The position numbers and the translations under genes were made by a program. A DNA stretch of 64,000 nucleotides from CBDFLA01 sp965248915 (GTDB lineage Bacteria; Pseudomonadota; Alphaproteobacteria; M2410): the NCBI GenBank assembly GCA_965248915.1, contig OZ252216.1, forward strand, positions 372,001 through 436,000. Reading direction: 5' to 3'. The number at the start of each line of letters is the position of its first letter. Position 1 is the stretch's first letter. Below the pieces are notes generated by a model. It was not told the origin of the DNA and did not search any database. It worked only from the letters and a program-made list of their open reading frames with translations. Positions 26,366 to 35,867 of the stretch are shown one piece after another.

Positions 26366-27013
26366 ATGCAACGCCCCCTTACGCCTTTTCTCATAGCTGG
26401 TTTGATCTTACCCCCACGTTCGGAGCGAGTGCTCGAGCCGATATTCAAACAGATTTCCCGGAAGATCTGGAACCGCCATAAGAAGAGCTTTGCGAGGTTG
26501 TCGGAGAGCGAAGGTGTACTCTATCTGATCGACCCCATTGATCTGCCATTTGTGATCGGACTTCGCATGGAGACTGATGGACCAACTGTCAAACTGGCCT
26601 CGCACGACATTGGTGGAGCAACTGCGACCATTCGAGGTTCTTTGCTTGCACTTGCTCAATTGGCCGAGGGGGAAATCGACGGCGACGCACTGTTCTTTTC
26701 GCGCAAACTCGAGATCGAAGGAGACACAGAAGCAGTTGTTGCGCTCAGAAATGCGTTAGACGATGCCGATATTAATCTAATCGAAGAATTTGCCACACGA
26801 TTTGGGCCGTTTGGTCCTCCAGTTCGCAAGGCAAGTGCTTTTGCATTGCGTCTGGGCACGAAGGCCCAAGAAGATCTGCAAACTTTGCAAAAGGCCATTC
26901 TTGCGCCAGCAGCATCACGCTTGCAGGCTCAGTCCCTATATTTGGAAACCCTTGAAGAGAAAATAGAGCATGCCGAGCGAAGGCTGCGAAAGACAAGTTC
27001 AGGAGCCAGATAA
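26366..27013 (+). CDS. ubiT: SCP2-domain accessory factor of O2-independent ubiquinone synthesis
   Basis: The 215-residue protein has an SCP2 lipid-binding domain in its first two thirds, with IDPIDLPFVIGLRMETDGP and DALFFSRKLEIEGDTE as typical blocks, and a coiled-coil C-terminus (LETLEEKIEHAERRL). UbiT binds polyprenyl quinone precursors and works with UbiU and UbiV when O2 is absent. The assignment is made strong by the next two genes, which encode UbiU and UbiV; the UbiT stop and UbiU start are adjacent. A Fnr-like box lies 63 bp upstream. In this organism the system would supply ubiquinone during nitrite and NO respiration. Confidence 0.88.
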   Translation: MQRPLTPFLIAGLILPPRSERVLEPIFKQISRKIWNRHKKSFARLSESEGVLYLIDPIDLPFVIGLRMETDGPTVKLASHDIGGATATIRGSLLALAQLAEGEIDGDALFFSRKLEIEGDTEAVVALRNALDDADINLIEEFATRFGPFGPPVRKASAFALRLGTKAQEDLQTLQKAILAPAASRLQAQSLYLETLEEKIEHAERRLRKTSSGAR

Positions 27014-28000
27014 ATGAATCCCCTGGAACTCGTGTGTCCGGCAGGAACACCAGCATCCCTCCGAGCTGCAATCGAAGCAGGTGCAGACACCGTTTACCTC
27101 GGGTTTCGCGATGCCACAAATGCCCGCAACTTTCCGGGGCTCAATTTTGACCGCGCGGAACTGGCAGAGGGTGTTGAGTTCGCACATGAGCGAGGTCGAA
27201 AAGTCCTGGTCGCAATAAACACATTTCCCAAGGCGGGGGAGCCTGAGGTATGGCATCGGGCGGTCGATGATGCTGCACTTGCTGGAGTCGATGCTGTAAT
27301 CCTGGCAGATATTGGGCTGGCAGACTATGCGTCACGCAAACATCCAGACTTGCGTCGACACTTATCCGTGCAGGCGGCCGCTTCCAGCCCCGACGCAATC
27401 AATTTCTATGTTCGGGAGTTTGGCGTTAAACGTGTTGTATTGCCGCGGGTACTTACGCTACCCGAGATCTCAGATTTGAATCAAGCGATCAAAGTTGAAA
27501 CTGAGATATTCGTGTTTGGTGGGCTTTGCGTGATGGCCGAAGGCAGATGCTCGCTCTCCTCTTATGTTACAGGTGAATCACCGAATATGTGCGGCGTCTG
27601 CTCGCCAGCGAGTCATGTACGATATGAGGAAAGGGGCACGAAGCTCGTATCAAAGCTCGGGCCCTTTACTATCAATATCTTCGAGGCAGATGAGCCAGCG
27701 GGTTATCCGACCTTGTGCAAGGGGCGCTTCATCGCCAATGATTGCGAATCCTACTTGTTTGAAGAACCGACTAGCCTGAACGCTGCTGAAATGTTGAAGG
27801 AGGTTGCCGCTGCCGGTGTAACCGCACTCAAAATTGAGGGGCGCCAACGGGGCCGCGCTTATGTGTCGACGGTTGTTTCTGCTTTCCGAGATGCGGTTGA
27901 TCGCCTCGCCCGGGGAGAGGACGTGGAGCCCATTGACTTGAGCGCATTGACCGAAGGTGGCCGGGACACCGTGGGCGCCTACAAGAAGGCTTGGGCATGA
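27014..28000 (+). CDS. ubiU: U32 family protein, O2-independent ubiquinone hydroxylation
   Basis: The 328-residue U32-family protein begins ELVCPAGTPASLRAAIEAGADTVYLG, a hallmark start. The [4Fe-4S] cysteines lie in LCVMAEGRCSLSSYV and NMCGVCSPAS (Cys near 176, 183, 200 and 203) plus a later LCKGRFI Cys. UbiU pairs with UbiV to hydroxylate ubiquinone precursors without O2, using prephenate-derived oxygen. The ATG follows directly on the ubiT stop with GGAG upstream, and its end overlaps the ubiV start, so the three genes are translationally coupled. The gene order T-U-V is the common one in proteobacteria. Confidence 0.92.
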   Translation: MNPLELVCPAGTPASLRAAIEAGADTVYLGFRDATNARNFPGLNFDRAELAEGVEFAHERGRKVLVAINTFPKAGEPEVWHRAVDDAALAGVDAVILADIGLADYASRKHPDLRRHLSVQAAASSPDAINFYVREFGVKRVVLPRVLTLPEISDLNQAIKVETEIFVFGGLCVMAEGRCSLSSYVTGESPNMCGVCSPASHVRYEERGTKLVSKLGPFTINIFEADEPAGYPTLCKGRFIANDCESYLFEEPTSLNAAEMLKEVAAAGVTALKIEGRQRGRAYVSTVVSAFRDAVDRLARGEDVEPIDLSALTEGGRDTVGAYKKAWA

Positions 28001-28920
28001 GGGTTCAACCGCCAGACACTCCACAATCGAAGATCACATTGGGGCCATGTCTCTACAATTGGTCGACTGATGTTTGGCGAGATTTCTATTTCAAGATCGC
28101 TGACGAGTCAGTAGTTGACACTGTCTATTTAGGCGAGATCGTTTGTCAAAAACGTTGGCCATTCTTTGAGGTCGAGTTCGCAGATGTCGTCGATCGATTG
28201 GAATCTGGAGGCAAAGAGGTCGTGCTTTCAACTCTTACATTGATCATGTCAGATCAAGACAGGTCTCTTGTCAAATCAATGGCATGTGATGAAACGCGTC
28301 TGGTGGAAATCAACGATCTTGCCGCCTTTGAACAATTGGAAGGGCGCGACTTTGTAACCGGGCCAATGGTCAATGTTTACAATGAGGGCACACTGGAATT
28401 TTTGAAGAACAAGGGGGCGATTGGAGCTTGTCTACCAGCGGAACTGCCGCTTAGTGCGATCGCTGAATTGTCCAAAATTGAAAAATTTAGCACGGAAGTT
28501 CAATCATTTGGGCGTGTGCCACTTGCTATTTCTGCGCGGTGTTACCACGCGAGATCCAGAGGATTGCACAAGTCCGGATGCCAGTATGTCTGTGGGGAAG
28601 ATAGCAACGGCATGCTCGTAGAAACTCTAGAAAGACAGCCTTTTCTTGCCGTCAATGGTACACAAACCCAATCTCACACATTGTTCAATCTCATTCGTGA
28701 GATTCGAGCACTCCAGCTGTGCGGAGTTTCGAGCTTCCGACTTTACCCACATACAATTGATATGATTGGCGTCGCAAGACTGTTTCGAAATGTTGCGGAT
28801 GCGGAGTTGGATCCTGATGAAGCATTTGACCTGCTCGGTGAAATTTCAGGACCCGTCGACTTTTCGAATGGGTTCGTCCACGCTCACCGAGGGTTGGACC
28901 TGGTGAGTGCCTCCCAATAG
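27997..28920 (+). CDS. ubiV: U32 family protein, UbiU partner
   Basis: The 307-residue protein starts at ATG 27997, overlapping the ubiU stop; an in-frame TTG at 27991 is a weaker choice. It has the U32 features YNWSTDVWRDFYF, VDTVYLGEIVCQKRWPFF and the cysteine cluster ARCYHARSRGLHKSGCQYVC, which with Cys near residue 48 can hold the iron-sulfur cluster. UbiV forms a heterodimer with UbiU. The gene closes the ubiTUV operon; a 100-bp gap follows before glcD. Confidence 0.9.
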   Translation: MRVQPPDTPQSKITLGPCLYNWSTDVWRDFYFKIADESVVDTVYLGEIVCQKRWPFFEVEFADVVDRLESGGKEVVLSTLTLIMSDQDRSLVKSMACDETRLVEINDLAAFEQLEGRDFVTGPMVNVYNEGTLEFLKNKGAIGACLPAELPLSAIAELSKIEKFSTEVQSFGRVPLAISARCYHARSRGLHKSGCQYVCGEDSNGMLVETLERQPFLAVNGTQTQSHTLFNLIREIRALQLCGVSSFRLYPHTIDMIGVARLFRNVADAELDPDEAFDLLGEISGPVDFSNGFVHAHRGLDLVSASQ

Positions 28921-29021
28921 GCGGCTGGATCAGGAACACTCTCTGATCTCTTGCTCAGTCTACTCGAACGTGCCACTTTCGTCTTCGCCGACAGATTTGG
29001 TCAGCCGAGAGACCTAGACTT

Positions 29022-30512
29022 ATGAAGATGCCTTCCCCGGATGAACGAACTATCTCGCGAAAAAGGGAAATCACCGAGGCCTTGCGTCAAATTATTCCAC
29101 ATGGGTCGGTTATCTCAGATGATGACGCCTTGCGGGTATACGAAAGCGATGGTCTAACCGCCTACCAACAGATTCCACTGGTCGCTGTACTGCCGGAAAC
29201 CGAAGAGCAAGTCTCTCTCGTACTGGCCTATTGTCATGAGAGCGATGTCAAAGTGGTTCCGCGTGGTGCCGGCACGTCGCTCTCGGGCGGGGCGTTGCCA
29301 TTGGAAGACGGTGTGTTGTTGTGTCTTGGAAAACTCAATCAGATTAAGGAAGTTGATTTCGACAATAGGTGCATGACGGTGGAACCCGCTGTATCCAACG
29401 CCGCCATTTCAGAGGCGGTCGCTCATGCTGGCTTCTACTACGCGCCTGACCCGTCAAGCCGTATTATCTGCTCGGTCGGCGGCAACGTTGCGGAAAACGC
29501 TGGCGGAATGCACTGCCTAAAGTATGGGCTGACAACCAACAACGTTTTGGGAATTCGGGTTGTCCTGATGTCTGGCGAGATCATTCGGATCGGTGGCAAA
29601 CAGGCCAACGGTTGGGACTACGATTTGCTCGGCCTATTGACGGGGTCAGAAGGCCTCTTAGGCGTTGTCACTGAGGTCACGGTTCGCATATTGCCAGAAC
29701 CAGATCAAGCTTGCGTTGCGCTGATCGGATTTCCGACCAGCGTTGCCGCCGGGCAATGCGTATCGGCGATCATCGGTGCTGGAATTCTGCCAGCCGCGAT
29801 GGAAATGATGGACCGGTTGGCGATCTCCGCAGCTGAGGACTTCGTGAAATCAGGGTATCCCACGAACGCAGAGGCCCTCTTAATCATCGAGCTTGATGGA
29901 GATGAGAGAGAGGTTCGCGAGACGTCGGAGATTATCCGAAAAATAGCCGACCAATGCGACGCAATATCGGTCAACGTCAGCACTAGTGAATCGGAACGTC
30001 AAACCATGTGGGCCGGACGAATGTCGGCATTCCCGTCTATTGGCCGCATCTCACCAGACTACTATTGTATGGACGGGACAATACCCAGAAGCAAACTTCC
30101 TCACGTTTTGTCAGCAGTGCAAGATCTCTCCGAGGAGTTTGGTCTTGGTGTGGCGAATGTTTTTCACGCAGGCGATGGCAACTTGCATCCATTGATCTTG
30201 TACGACGCCAACGTGCCTGGTGAACTTGAAAGGGCGGAGGCGTTCGGCGAACGGATCTTGAAACTGTGCGTAGATGTTGGGGGCGTTTTAACCGGCGAAC
30301 ACGGGGTTGGCGTCGAAAAACGCGATCTCATGGAATATATGTTCTCTGAGGACGATCTCAACGTGCAACAGCGGGTCAAGTGTGCTTTTGATGAAAAGTC
30401 TCTCCTGAACCCTGGAAAGGTCTTCCCAAAACTGCACCGCTGCGCAGAGCTTGGGCGCGTCCACGTACATAGTGAAGACGGGCCGAGATTTGCCGAAATA
30501 CCGAGGTACTAG
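29022..30512 (+). CDS. glcD: glycolate oxidase FAD subunit
   Basis: The 496-residue protein has an FAD-binding PCMH domain: VKVVPRGAGTSLSGGALP near residue 85 and DPSSRIICSVGGNVAENAGG near 145. Its C-terminal substrate cap ends with FHAGDGNLHPLILYD and GGVLTGEHGVGVEKRDLM, with metal-binding His residues. GlcD with GlcE and GlcF forms the membrane-associated dehydrogenase that oxidises glycolate (or D-lactate) to glyoxylate and passes electrons to quinone. It is the first gene of a tight glcDEF operon: glcE begins 3 bp after the stop. Length is normal. Confidence 0.93.
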   Translation: MKMPSPDERTISRKREITEALRQIIPHGSVISDDDALRVYESDGLTAYQQIPLVAVLPETEEQVSLVLAYCHESDVKVVPRGAGTSLSGGALPLEDGVLLCLGKLNQIKEVDFDNRCMTVEPAVSNAAISEAVAHAGFYYAPDPSSRIICSVGGNVAENAGGMHCLKYGLTTNNVLGIRVVLMSGEIIRIGGKQANGWDYDLLGLLTGSEGLLGVVTEVTVRILPEPDQACVALIGFPTSVAAGQCVSAIIGAGILPAAMEMMDRLAISAAEDFVKSGYPTNAEALLIIELDGDEREVRETSEIIRKIADQCDAISVNVSTSESERQTMWAGRMSAFPSIGRISPDYYCMDGTIPRSKLPHVLSAVQDLSEEFGLGVANVFHAGDGNLHPLILYDANVPGELERAEAFGERILKLCVDVGGVLTGEHGVGVEKRDLMEYMFSEDDLNVQQRVKCAFDEKSLLNPGKVFPKLHRCAELGRVHVHSEDGPRFAEIPRY

Positions 30513-30515
30513 CGC

Positions 30516-31742
30516 GTGGAAACCCTAAAACCTCGCGATACGGAAGAACTTACGACTGCCATTTCTGGAGCGCTTGAAGACCGTGATACGTCCTTTGAGG
30601 TGTTGGGTCATGGCAGCAAGCGAGGCCTCGGGCGACCTCTATACACATCACATCGATTGGACCTATCCGAATTTTCGCAAATAAAGGTCTACGAGCCGGA
30701 AGAAATGGTTCTTTCAGTTGGAGCAGCAACACCTCTTCATGAAATTGACAAAGTTATTCTAGCAAAGGGTCAGAGATTGCCATTCGAACCCCCAGATTTC
30801 GGGCCTCTTTTTGGATTTGCCGAAGATGAAGGGACAATCGGTGGCGCAGTGGCCTGTAATTTGGCCGGGCCGCGACGTATTCAGGCGGGGGCTGCGAGAG
30901 ACCATCTTCTGGGCTTCAAGGCCGTCAACGGACGTGCTGAAGTATTTAGCTCTGGCGGGCGGGTTGTCAAAAATGTAACGGGGTTTGATCTTTGCAAACT
31001 CATGTCAGGGTCGTTTGGTACGTTGGCGGTCTTGACCGACGTCATTTTGAGAACCACACCTAGAGCCAACGCCAATGGGTCACTCATTGTGCATGGTGTA
31101 TCGCCGGAGACCGCACTGTCAGCAATGACAAAGGTCCTAGGATCTGTCTCCGCGGTAACGGGGGCGGCATATGTTCCGGCTCAGTTGATTGCGAGCGCGA
31201 CATCGTCGCGTTTTTCAACCAGCGATGGTGTGTTGGCGATTCGTTTGGAGAGCCAGGGATCGTCACTGGTTGATCGCGCCAGCAGCCTTTCTGCAATGTT
31301 GCGAGAATTCGGCAATGCTGAATTCATTGAGGAGGAGACCGCCAAAGAATTGTGGCGCGACATTAGGGACGCAAGGTTCTTCGTCGGTCAGTCCAGCCAA
31401 GTTTGGCAATTGAGTGTGGCACCAAGCGAGGGTCTTACGGTCGCTCAAGAGATTTGCGATCAGTCAGATGGAACCTACTATCTGGATTGCGGCGGCGGTC
31501 TTGTATGGTTGGCATTGGAGCCAACACCAGACGCCTCCCAGGGCGTTGTAAGGCGGGCGGCCAAACGGGTGGGTGGTAAGGCGAGGCTCATTCGGGCAAG
31601 TGAAGATGTCCGTCGTGTCACAGACATTGTTGACCCTTTGCCGGAAGCTCTCCTCGCCGTCACAGAGAGGCTTCGCGCAAGTTTCGATCCAAACAACATC
31701 CTCAATCCAGGTCGATTGAGGGTGGTCAAGGGGATGAAGTGA
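30516..31742 (+). CDS. glcE: glycolate oxidase subunit with FAD-binding domain
   Basis: The 408-residue protein starts at GTG 30516. It has a single PCMH-type FAD domain with VLGHGSKRGLGRP, GGAVACNLAGPRRIQAGAARDHLLG and GRVVKNVTGFDLCKLMSGSFG, all usual in GlcE. It lacks the metal site of GlcD and is thought to be a non-catalytic or electron-relay partner in the GlcDEF complex. It sits 3 bp after glcD and its stop overlaps the GTG of glcF by 4 bp, so all three subunits are made together. Confidence 0.92.
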   Translation: METLKPRDTEELTTAISGALEDRDTSFEVLGHGSKRGLGRPLYTSHRLDLSEFSQIKVYEPEEMVLSVGAATPLHEIDKVILAKGQRLPFEPPDFGPLFGFAEDEGTIGGAVACNLAGPRRIQAGAARDHLLGFKAVNGRAEVFSSGGRVVKNVTGFDLCKLMSGSFGTLAVLTDVILRTTPRANANGSLIVHGVSPETALSAMTKVLGSVSAVTGAAYVPAQLIASATSSRFSTSDGVLAIRLESQGSSLVDRASSLSAMLREFGNAEFIEEETAKELWRDIRDARFFVGQSSQVWQLSVAPSEGLTVAQEICDQSDGTYYLDCGGGLVWLALEPTPDASQGVVRRAAKRVGGKARLIRASEDVRRVTDIVDPLPEALLAVTERLRASFDPNNILNPGRLRVVKGMK

Positions 31743-33013
31743 AGACGGAATTCACACTGACCCAATTGACCGATCCGGATTTGTCGCGAGCCAATGAGAT
31801 TCTTCGCCAATGCGTCCATTGCGGATTTTGCAATGCGACCTGTCCAACGTTCCGACTGACAGGCGATGAACGCGATGGGCCGCGAGGTCGCATATATTTG
31901 ATGAAGCAGTATCTGGAGACAGGAGGAGAAAACCATGACACTACTATGCGTCACATTGACCGATGCCTCTCCTGCCTTTCCTGCGAAACAACGTGTCCTT
32001 CAGGTGTAGACTACGGGCAACTGGTGGACCTGACCAGAGAAAAACTTGAGAGCGCCCGTGCCTTGTCCGTCAACCGTTTTCATCGCTGGTGGCTGGGTGC
32101 CGTTATACCTCGACCGTCAATGTTTCGGTTGGCGGAAGTCGTGGGAGAATTATTCCAACCAGCGGCTCTTCATCTACCTGGAATAGTGAAGCGCTTGGCG
32201 TCCCAATTACCCAGGAAGAAAATCAAGAAGTCAGAATTGGATAAGGCCCAAATATTTCGTGCGAAGGGCGGGATCAAATACCGCGTCGCCCTTCACCCAG
32301 GCTGTGTTCAGAAAGTCATCGATCCGGAAATCACCCGTGCAACCATTCGTCTACTTACCCGGCACGGGTGCGAGGTTATTGTGCCTGAAGGCTTTCCTTG
32401 TTGTGGTTCATTGAATTTGCATTTAGGTCAGAAGGATCGCGCAACCAGCTTGGCGCGGCGAAACGTCGAAATCTACACAGATGTAATGAAGCGCACACGC
32501 ATAGAGGCCATACTTTCAACGACGTCAGGGTGCGGCGTGACGCTGAAGGATTACGCAGACATACTCAAAGATGAAACAAACCTTCGCAACGCAGCCGTCG
32601 ACGTGGCCGAAAAGGTCATGGACGTCGGTGAATTCCTGTTGAGATTGGATCTCGAAGTTGCTGAAAGTTCCGAACCCTTACGTGTTGCTTATCAAGCGCC
32701 GTGTTCACTGCAGCACGGACAAGGGGTAAGAGACGTCCACCAAAAGCTCCTCGCAAGATGCGGCTATGAAGTTCTAGAGCCCAAAGATGCCCACATATGT
32801 TGTGGTTCAGCTGGCGTCTATAGTTTTCTGCAAGGAGATCTCGCCGACCAAATGCGAAGTGAAAAAGTGCAAAATCTGCGCGAGCTCGGTGCTCATGTCA
32901 TAACAAGTGCAAATATCGGCTGCATGAATCACTTAGCGCCCGATCTCACGGTCCGCATCTTCCACACTGTGCAGCTTCTGGATTGGGCAACGGGCGGTCC
33001 AAGACCATTGTGA
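31739..33013 (+). CDS. glcF: glycolate oxidase iron-sulfur subunit
   Basis: The 424-residue protein begins at GTG 31739 inside the end of glcE. Two [4Fe-4S] motifs lie near the N-terminus, CVHCGFCNATCPTF and CLSCLSCETTCPSG. Two CCG-type domains follow, with HPGCVQ...GFPCCGS near residue 200 and DAHICCGSAG near 350. GlcF carries electrons from the flavin subunits to the membrane quinone pool. It ends the operon; the next gene is on the other strand and is unrelated. Length is typical. Confidence 0.93.
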   Translation: MKTEFTLTQLTDPDLSRANEILRQCVHCGFCNATCPTFRLTGDERDGPRGRIYLMKQYLETGGENHDTTMRHIDRCLSCLSCETTCPSGVDYGQLVDLTREKLESARALSVNRFHRWWLGAVIPRPSMFRLAEVVGELFQPAALHLPGIVKRLASQLPRKKIKKSELDKAQIFRAKGGIKYRVALHPGCVQKVIDPEITRATIRLLTRHGCEVIVPEGFPCCGSLNLHLGQKDRATSLARRNVEIYTDVMKRTRIEAILSTTSGCGVTLKDYADILKDETNLRNAAVDVAEKVMDVGEFLLRLDLEVAESSEPLRVAYQAPCSLQHGQGVRDVHQKLLARCGYEVLEPKDAHICCGSAGVYSFLQGDLADQMRSEKVQNLRELGAHVITSANIGCMNHLAPDLTVRIFHTVQLLDWATGGPRPL

Positions 33014-33035
33014 GGAAGGTAAGAGCGAGGGAGCC

Positions 33036-33488
33036 CTACATCCAGCGCCGCACTCGCTTAAGGTAGTCCTCATACGGTGCGCCAAAGACGCCCGTCAGTG
33101 CCTCTTCTTCCGGCATGATTTGGAATCTTGTCATGTACTGGACGAATGCTGGGAGCAAAACGACATTGATGATGTTTGCAAGGCCAATACACCAACCCAA
33201 GAGAATTAAGAGCATGCCAAGATACATCGGGTTACGCGTCCGCATGAAAACCCCACTAACGACGAGAGTCGATGCCTTTGAAGGATCGATTGGATTCACT
33301 GTGGTCTTGGCGTTTCGAAACGAAACATTCGCCGCGATCATGGTTCCAATTCCCAGAATGATCGAGGCATAAGCCAGCAAAGAACCGCCTGGAATTGCGA
33401 TCTCGCCAAATGGGGCTTGTCCATTGATGACCCACATTGCCAACCCAAACAGGAGCGTCGTGATGGGCGGTGGTATTTTGGTTTCCAT
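33036..33488 (-). CDS. isoprenylcysteine carboxyl methyltransferase-like membrane protein
   Basis: This 150-residue integral membrane protein has about four hydrophobic segments. The block GVFMRTRNPMYLGMLLILLGW followed by MPEEEALTGVFGAPYEDYLKRVRRW is the ICMT/PEMT-like signature that binds S-adenosylmethionine at the membrane face. Bacterial members probably methylate lipids or small molecules rather than prenylated proteins. It lies 11 bp after a medium-chain oxidoreductase gene on the same strand and is likely cotranscribed. The acceptor is unknown. Confidence 0.85.
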   Translation of the reverse strand: METKIPPPITTLLFGLAMWVINGQAPFGEIAIPGGSLLAYASIILGIGTMIAANVSFRNAKTTVNPIDPSKASTLVVSGVFMRTRNPMYLGMLLILLGWCIGLANIINVVLLPAFVQYMTRFQIMPEEEALTGVFGAPYEDYLKRVRRWM

Positions 33489-33499
33489 GAGTTGTCTCC

Positions 33500-34519
33500 T
33501 TAAGCGGGGTCTGGTGCGACGCGGATCATACGCTTCCCGCGATTCTCGCCATTCAGTAAGCCGATCAACCCTTTGGGCGCGTTCTCAAGACCATCAATGA
33601 CATCTTCAATGACTTTGATCTTTTCTTCGCTGACCCATTTTGAGAGTTCTTCTTGTGCTTGCCGATCTTTGTCTGGAAAGTCCATGGCGATAAACCCCTC
33701 CATTCGCAGCCGCTTGACCACAAGGAGGCCTGGCACACCTTTCGGCGCGTAGACGTCTTCGGTATCGTATTGCGAAACGGCACCGCAACAGACAATGTGC
33801 CCCTTCATATTCATTTGGAAAAGGCAGGCCTCAAGTATCGGACCTCCAACATTGTCAAAGTAAACATCAATTCCATCCGGGCAGGCCGCTTTGAGATCGC
33901 GAAAGAAACCATCGGACTTATAGTCAACGGCATCGTCGAACCCGAGCTCGTCTTTGAGCCAGGCGCACTTCTCAGGTCCCCCGGCAATTCCGACAGCACG
34001 GCACCCGATAGCCTTTGCGATTTGTCCAACCAGCGTACCCACAGAGCCCGCTGCAGCTGAGACAACTATCGTCTCTCCTTCTTTGGGCGCTCCTACTTGA
34101 ATGAGGCCATGATGGGCTGTGAGCCCTGCAATACCGAGTAAGGACAGGAGGTGTGAGGTTGGTCGATGATTGGGGGTCTTCACCGCCGTCTTTGCTTTGA
34201 CCACATTGTATTCTTGCCAACCTGTTTCGCAAAAGACCAGATCACCCGGCGAGAACCGATCAGACTTGCTTTCGATAACTTGCGCAATCCCGCCGCCGGC
34301 CATGACGTCACCCCCATGAATCGCGGATCGATAGGTCGCGCCTTGCATCCACGCGCGGTTTGCAGCGTCAAGAGAAAGAAGGATGGTCCGTACCAAGATC
34401 TGACCATCATCAATCGCAGGGATCTCCCCTTGCGTCATTTCAAAGTGAGTTTCCTTCAAAGTACCTTTGGGGATTTCTTTCAGGAGTATCTGTTGATTGC
34501 CTGTCGCGGTCACGAGCAT
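33500..34519 (-). CDS. zinc-less medium-chain NADP-dependent oxidoreductase (PTGR/CurA-like)
   Basis: The protein is 339 residues from ATG 34519, which is supported by GAGGAAGGA just upstream; the longer frame to 34636 has no support. The N-terminal GroES-like domain lacks the zinc cysteines. The Rossmann domain has VSAAAGSVGTLVGQIAKAIG near residue 160 and CDGIDVYFDNVGGPIL-like residues near 235. This matches prostaglandin reductase/CurA-type enzymes that reduce enones or 2-alkenals with NADPH. It is upstream of the ICMT-like gene and divergent from the acyl-CoA dehydrogenase genes. Confidence 0.88.
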   Translation of the reverse strand: MLVTATGNQQILLKEIPKGTLKETHFEMTQGEIPAIDDGQILVRTILLSLDAANRAWMQGATYRSAIHGGDVMAGGGIAQVIESKSDRFSPGDLVFCETGWQEYNVVKAKTAVKTPNHRPTSHLLSLLGIAGLTAHHGLIQVGAPKEGETIVVSAAAGSVGTLVGQIAKAIGCRAVGIAGGPEKCAWLKDELGFDDAVDYKSDGFFRDLKAACPDGIDVYFDNVGGPILEACLFQMNMKGHIVCCGAVSQYDTEDVYAPKGVPGLLVVKRLRMEGFIAMDFPDKDRQAQEELSKWVSEEKIKVIEDVIDGLENAPKGLIGLLNGENRGKRMIRVAPDPA

Positions 34520-34726
34520 TCCTTCCTCAAGCTGCTTTTTGTTCTCATTGTTGGTCGGGAACCATATGGGAGTCGGTGATGCGTTGCAATAAGAGGCCGA
34601 CATAGCACTCTGATAAACCGTTGATTTTGTACCCAAAATGAGACCGCACTTTTAGGGTGGTGATTTGACACCAAATCCCTAGAATGCCGCCGACCGAAGG
34701 CACCACTCGATGTTCTAGGGACATTC

Positions 34727-35854
34727 ATGCAACTCACTGAAGAACAAGTCCTCATCCTGGATATGGCTCGTCGCTTTGCGTCCGACCGTATTGCGCCCAA
34801 TTCAGCCGCTTGGGAAGAAGCCAAAGGGTATCCTCGAGAAATTTTCAATGAGATGGCCGAGCTCGGCTTCTTGGGCATGACCATTGATGCCGACTATGAG
34901 GGCTCAAAAACGGATTTCGTTTCCTACGCGCTTGCCCTGATTGAGATTGCCGCTGCGGATGGTGGTCTTTCCACGATCGTCAGCGTCCACAATTCACTGA
35001 CCGCCTTGATCATCGCGAACGTGGGCAGCGAGGAGCAGAAGGCACAGTATCTCCCGAAGCTAACCAGCGGAGAGTGGGTCGGCGGGTTCGCCCTCACCGA
35101 GCCCCATGCTGGGTCAGATGCATCGAGCCTCAAAGTACGTGCGGCAAAGGACGGGGATCACTACGTTCTCAATGGCACCAAACAATTTATTACATCAGGT
35201 GAATTGGCAGGGTTGATGATTGTCTTCGCGGTGACCGATCCAGAGCAAGGATCCCGCGGTATTTCAGCATTCATCGTAGAGACCGGCAAACCTGGGTACC
35301 ATGTGTCGAAGACCGAAGACAAATTGGGTCAACGCGCGTCAGACACTTGCGCCATTACTTTTGATGACATGGCCGTGCCTGCGAGCGCGCGGCTCGGCGA
35401 AGAGGGGCAAGGTTACAAAATCGCATTGTCGAATTTGGAAACCGGGCGCATTGGCATCGCGGCGCAATCTGTTGGCATGGCTCGCGCGGCGCTCGACTAC
35501 GCCATTGGCTATGCAAAGGAGCGCGAGTCCTTCGGCCAACCAATTTTCAATCATCAAGCCGTGTCTTTTCGCTTGGCGGATATGGCAACGAAATTGGAGG
35601 CCGCTCGGCTCATGGTCTTGTCCTCGGCCGCCATGAAAGACGCTGGCACGCCCTGTCTGAAAGAAGCGTGTATGGCAAAACTGTTTGCATCAGAGGTGGC
35701 TGAGGAAATCTGCTCTGCCGCGATCCAGACCCTTGGTGGTTATGGCGTCCTCAACGATTTCCCCGTTGAAAAGATTTACCGAGACGTACGCGTGTGCCAG
35801 ATCTATGAGGGCACATCAGATATACAAAAACTCATCATCAGCCGTAATCTTTAA
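34727..35854 (+). CDS. acyl-CoA dehydrogenase
   Basis: The 375-residue protein has the three-domain acyl-CoA dehydrogenase layout. It shows the FAD-site block GGFALTEPHAGSDASSLKVRA near residue 122, FITSGELAGLMIVFAVTD, and the C-terminal helices with FGQPIFNHQAVSFRLADMA and QTLGGYGVLNDFPVEKIYRD. The catalytic Glu is expected in the YEGTSDIQK region. Such enzymes remove two hydrogens from acyl-CoA, passing electrons to ETF. It sits 13 bp before the isovaleryl-CoA dehydrogenase gene, which suggests a branched-chain or short-chain acyl substrate. Exact chain preference is unknown. Confidence 0.92.
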   Translation: MQLTEEQVLILDMARRFASDRIAPNSAAWEEAKGYPREIFNEMAELGFLGMTIDADYEGSKTDFVSYALALIEIAAADGGLSTIVSVHNSLTALIIANVGSEEQKAQYLPKLTSGEWVGGFALTEPHAGSDASSLKVRAAKDGDHYVLNGTKQFITSGELAGLMIVFAVTDPEQGSRGISAFIVETGKPGYHVSKTEDKLGQRASDTCAITFDDMAVPASARLGEEGQGYKIALSNLETGRIGIAAQSVGMARAALDYAIGYAKERESFGQPIFNHQAVSFRLADMATKLEAARLMVLSSAAMKDAGTPCLKEACMAKLFASEVAEEICSAAIQTLGGYGVLNDFPVEKIYRDVRVCQIYEGTSDIQKLIISRNL

Positions 35855-35867
35855 GAGTGATACATCC

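Noticed and set aside
35685..35867. Upstream extension of the isovaleryl-CoA dehydrogenase frame
   Set aside because: It lies inside the preceding acyl-CoA dehydrogenase gene in another frame; ATG 35868 begins the conserved protein.
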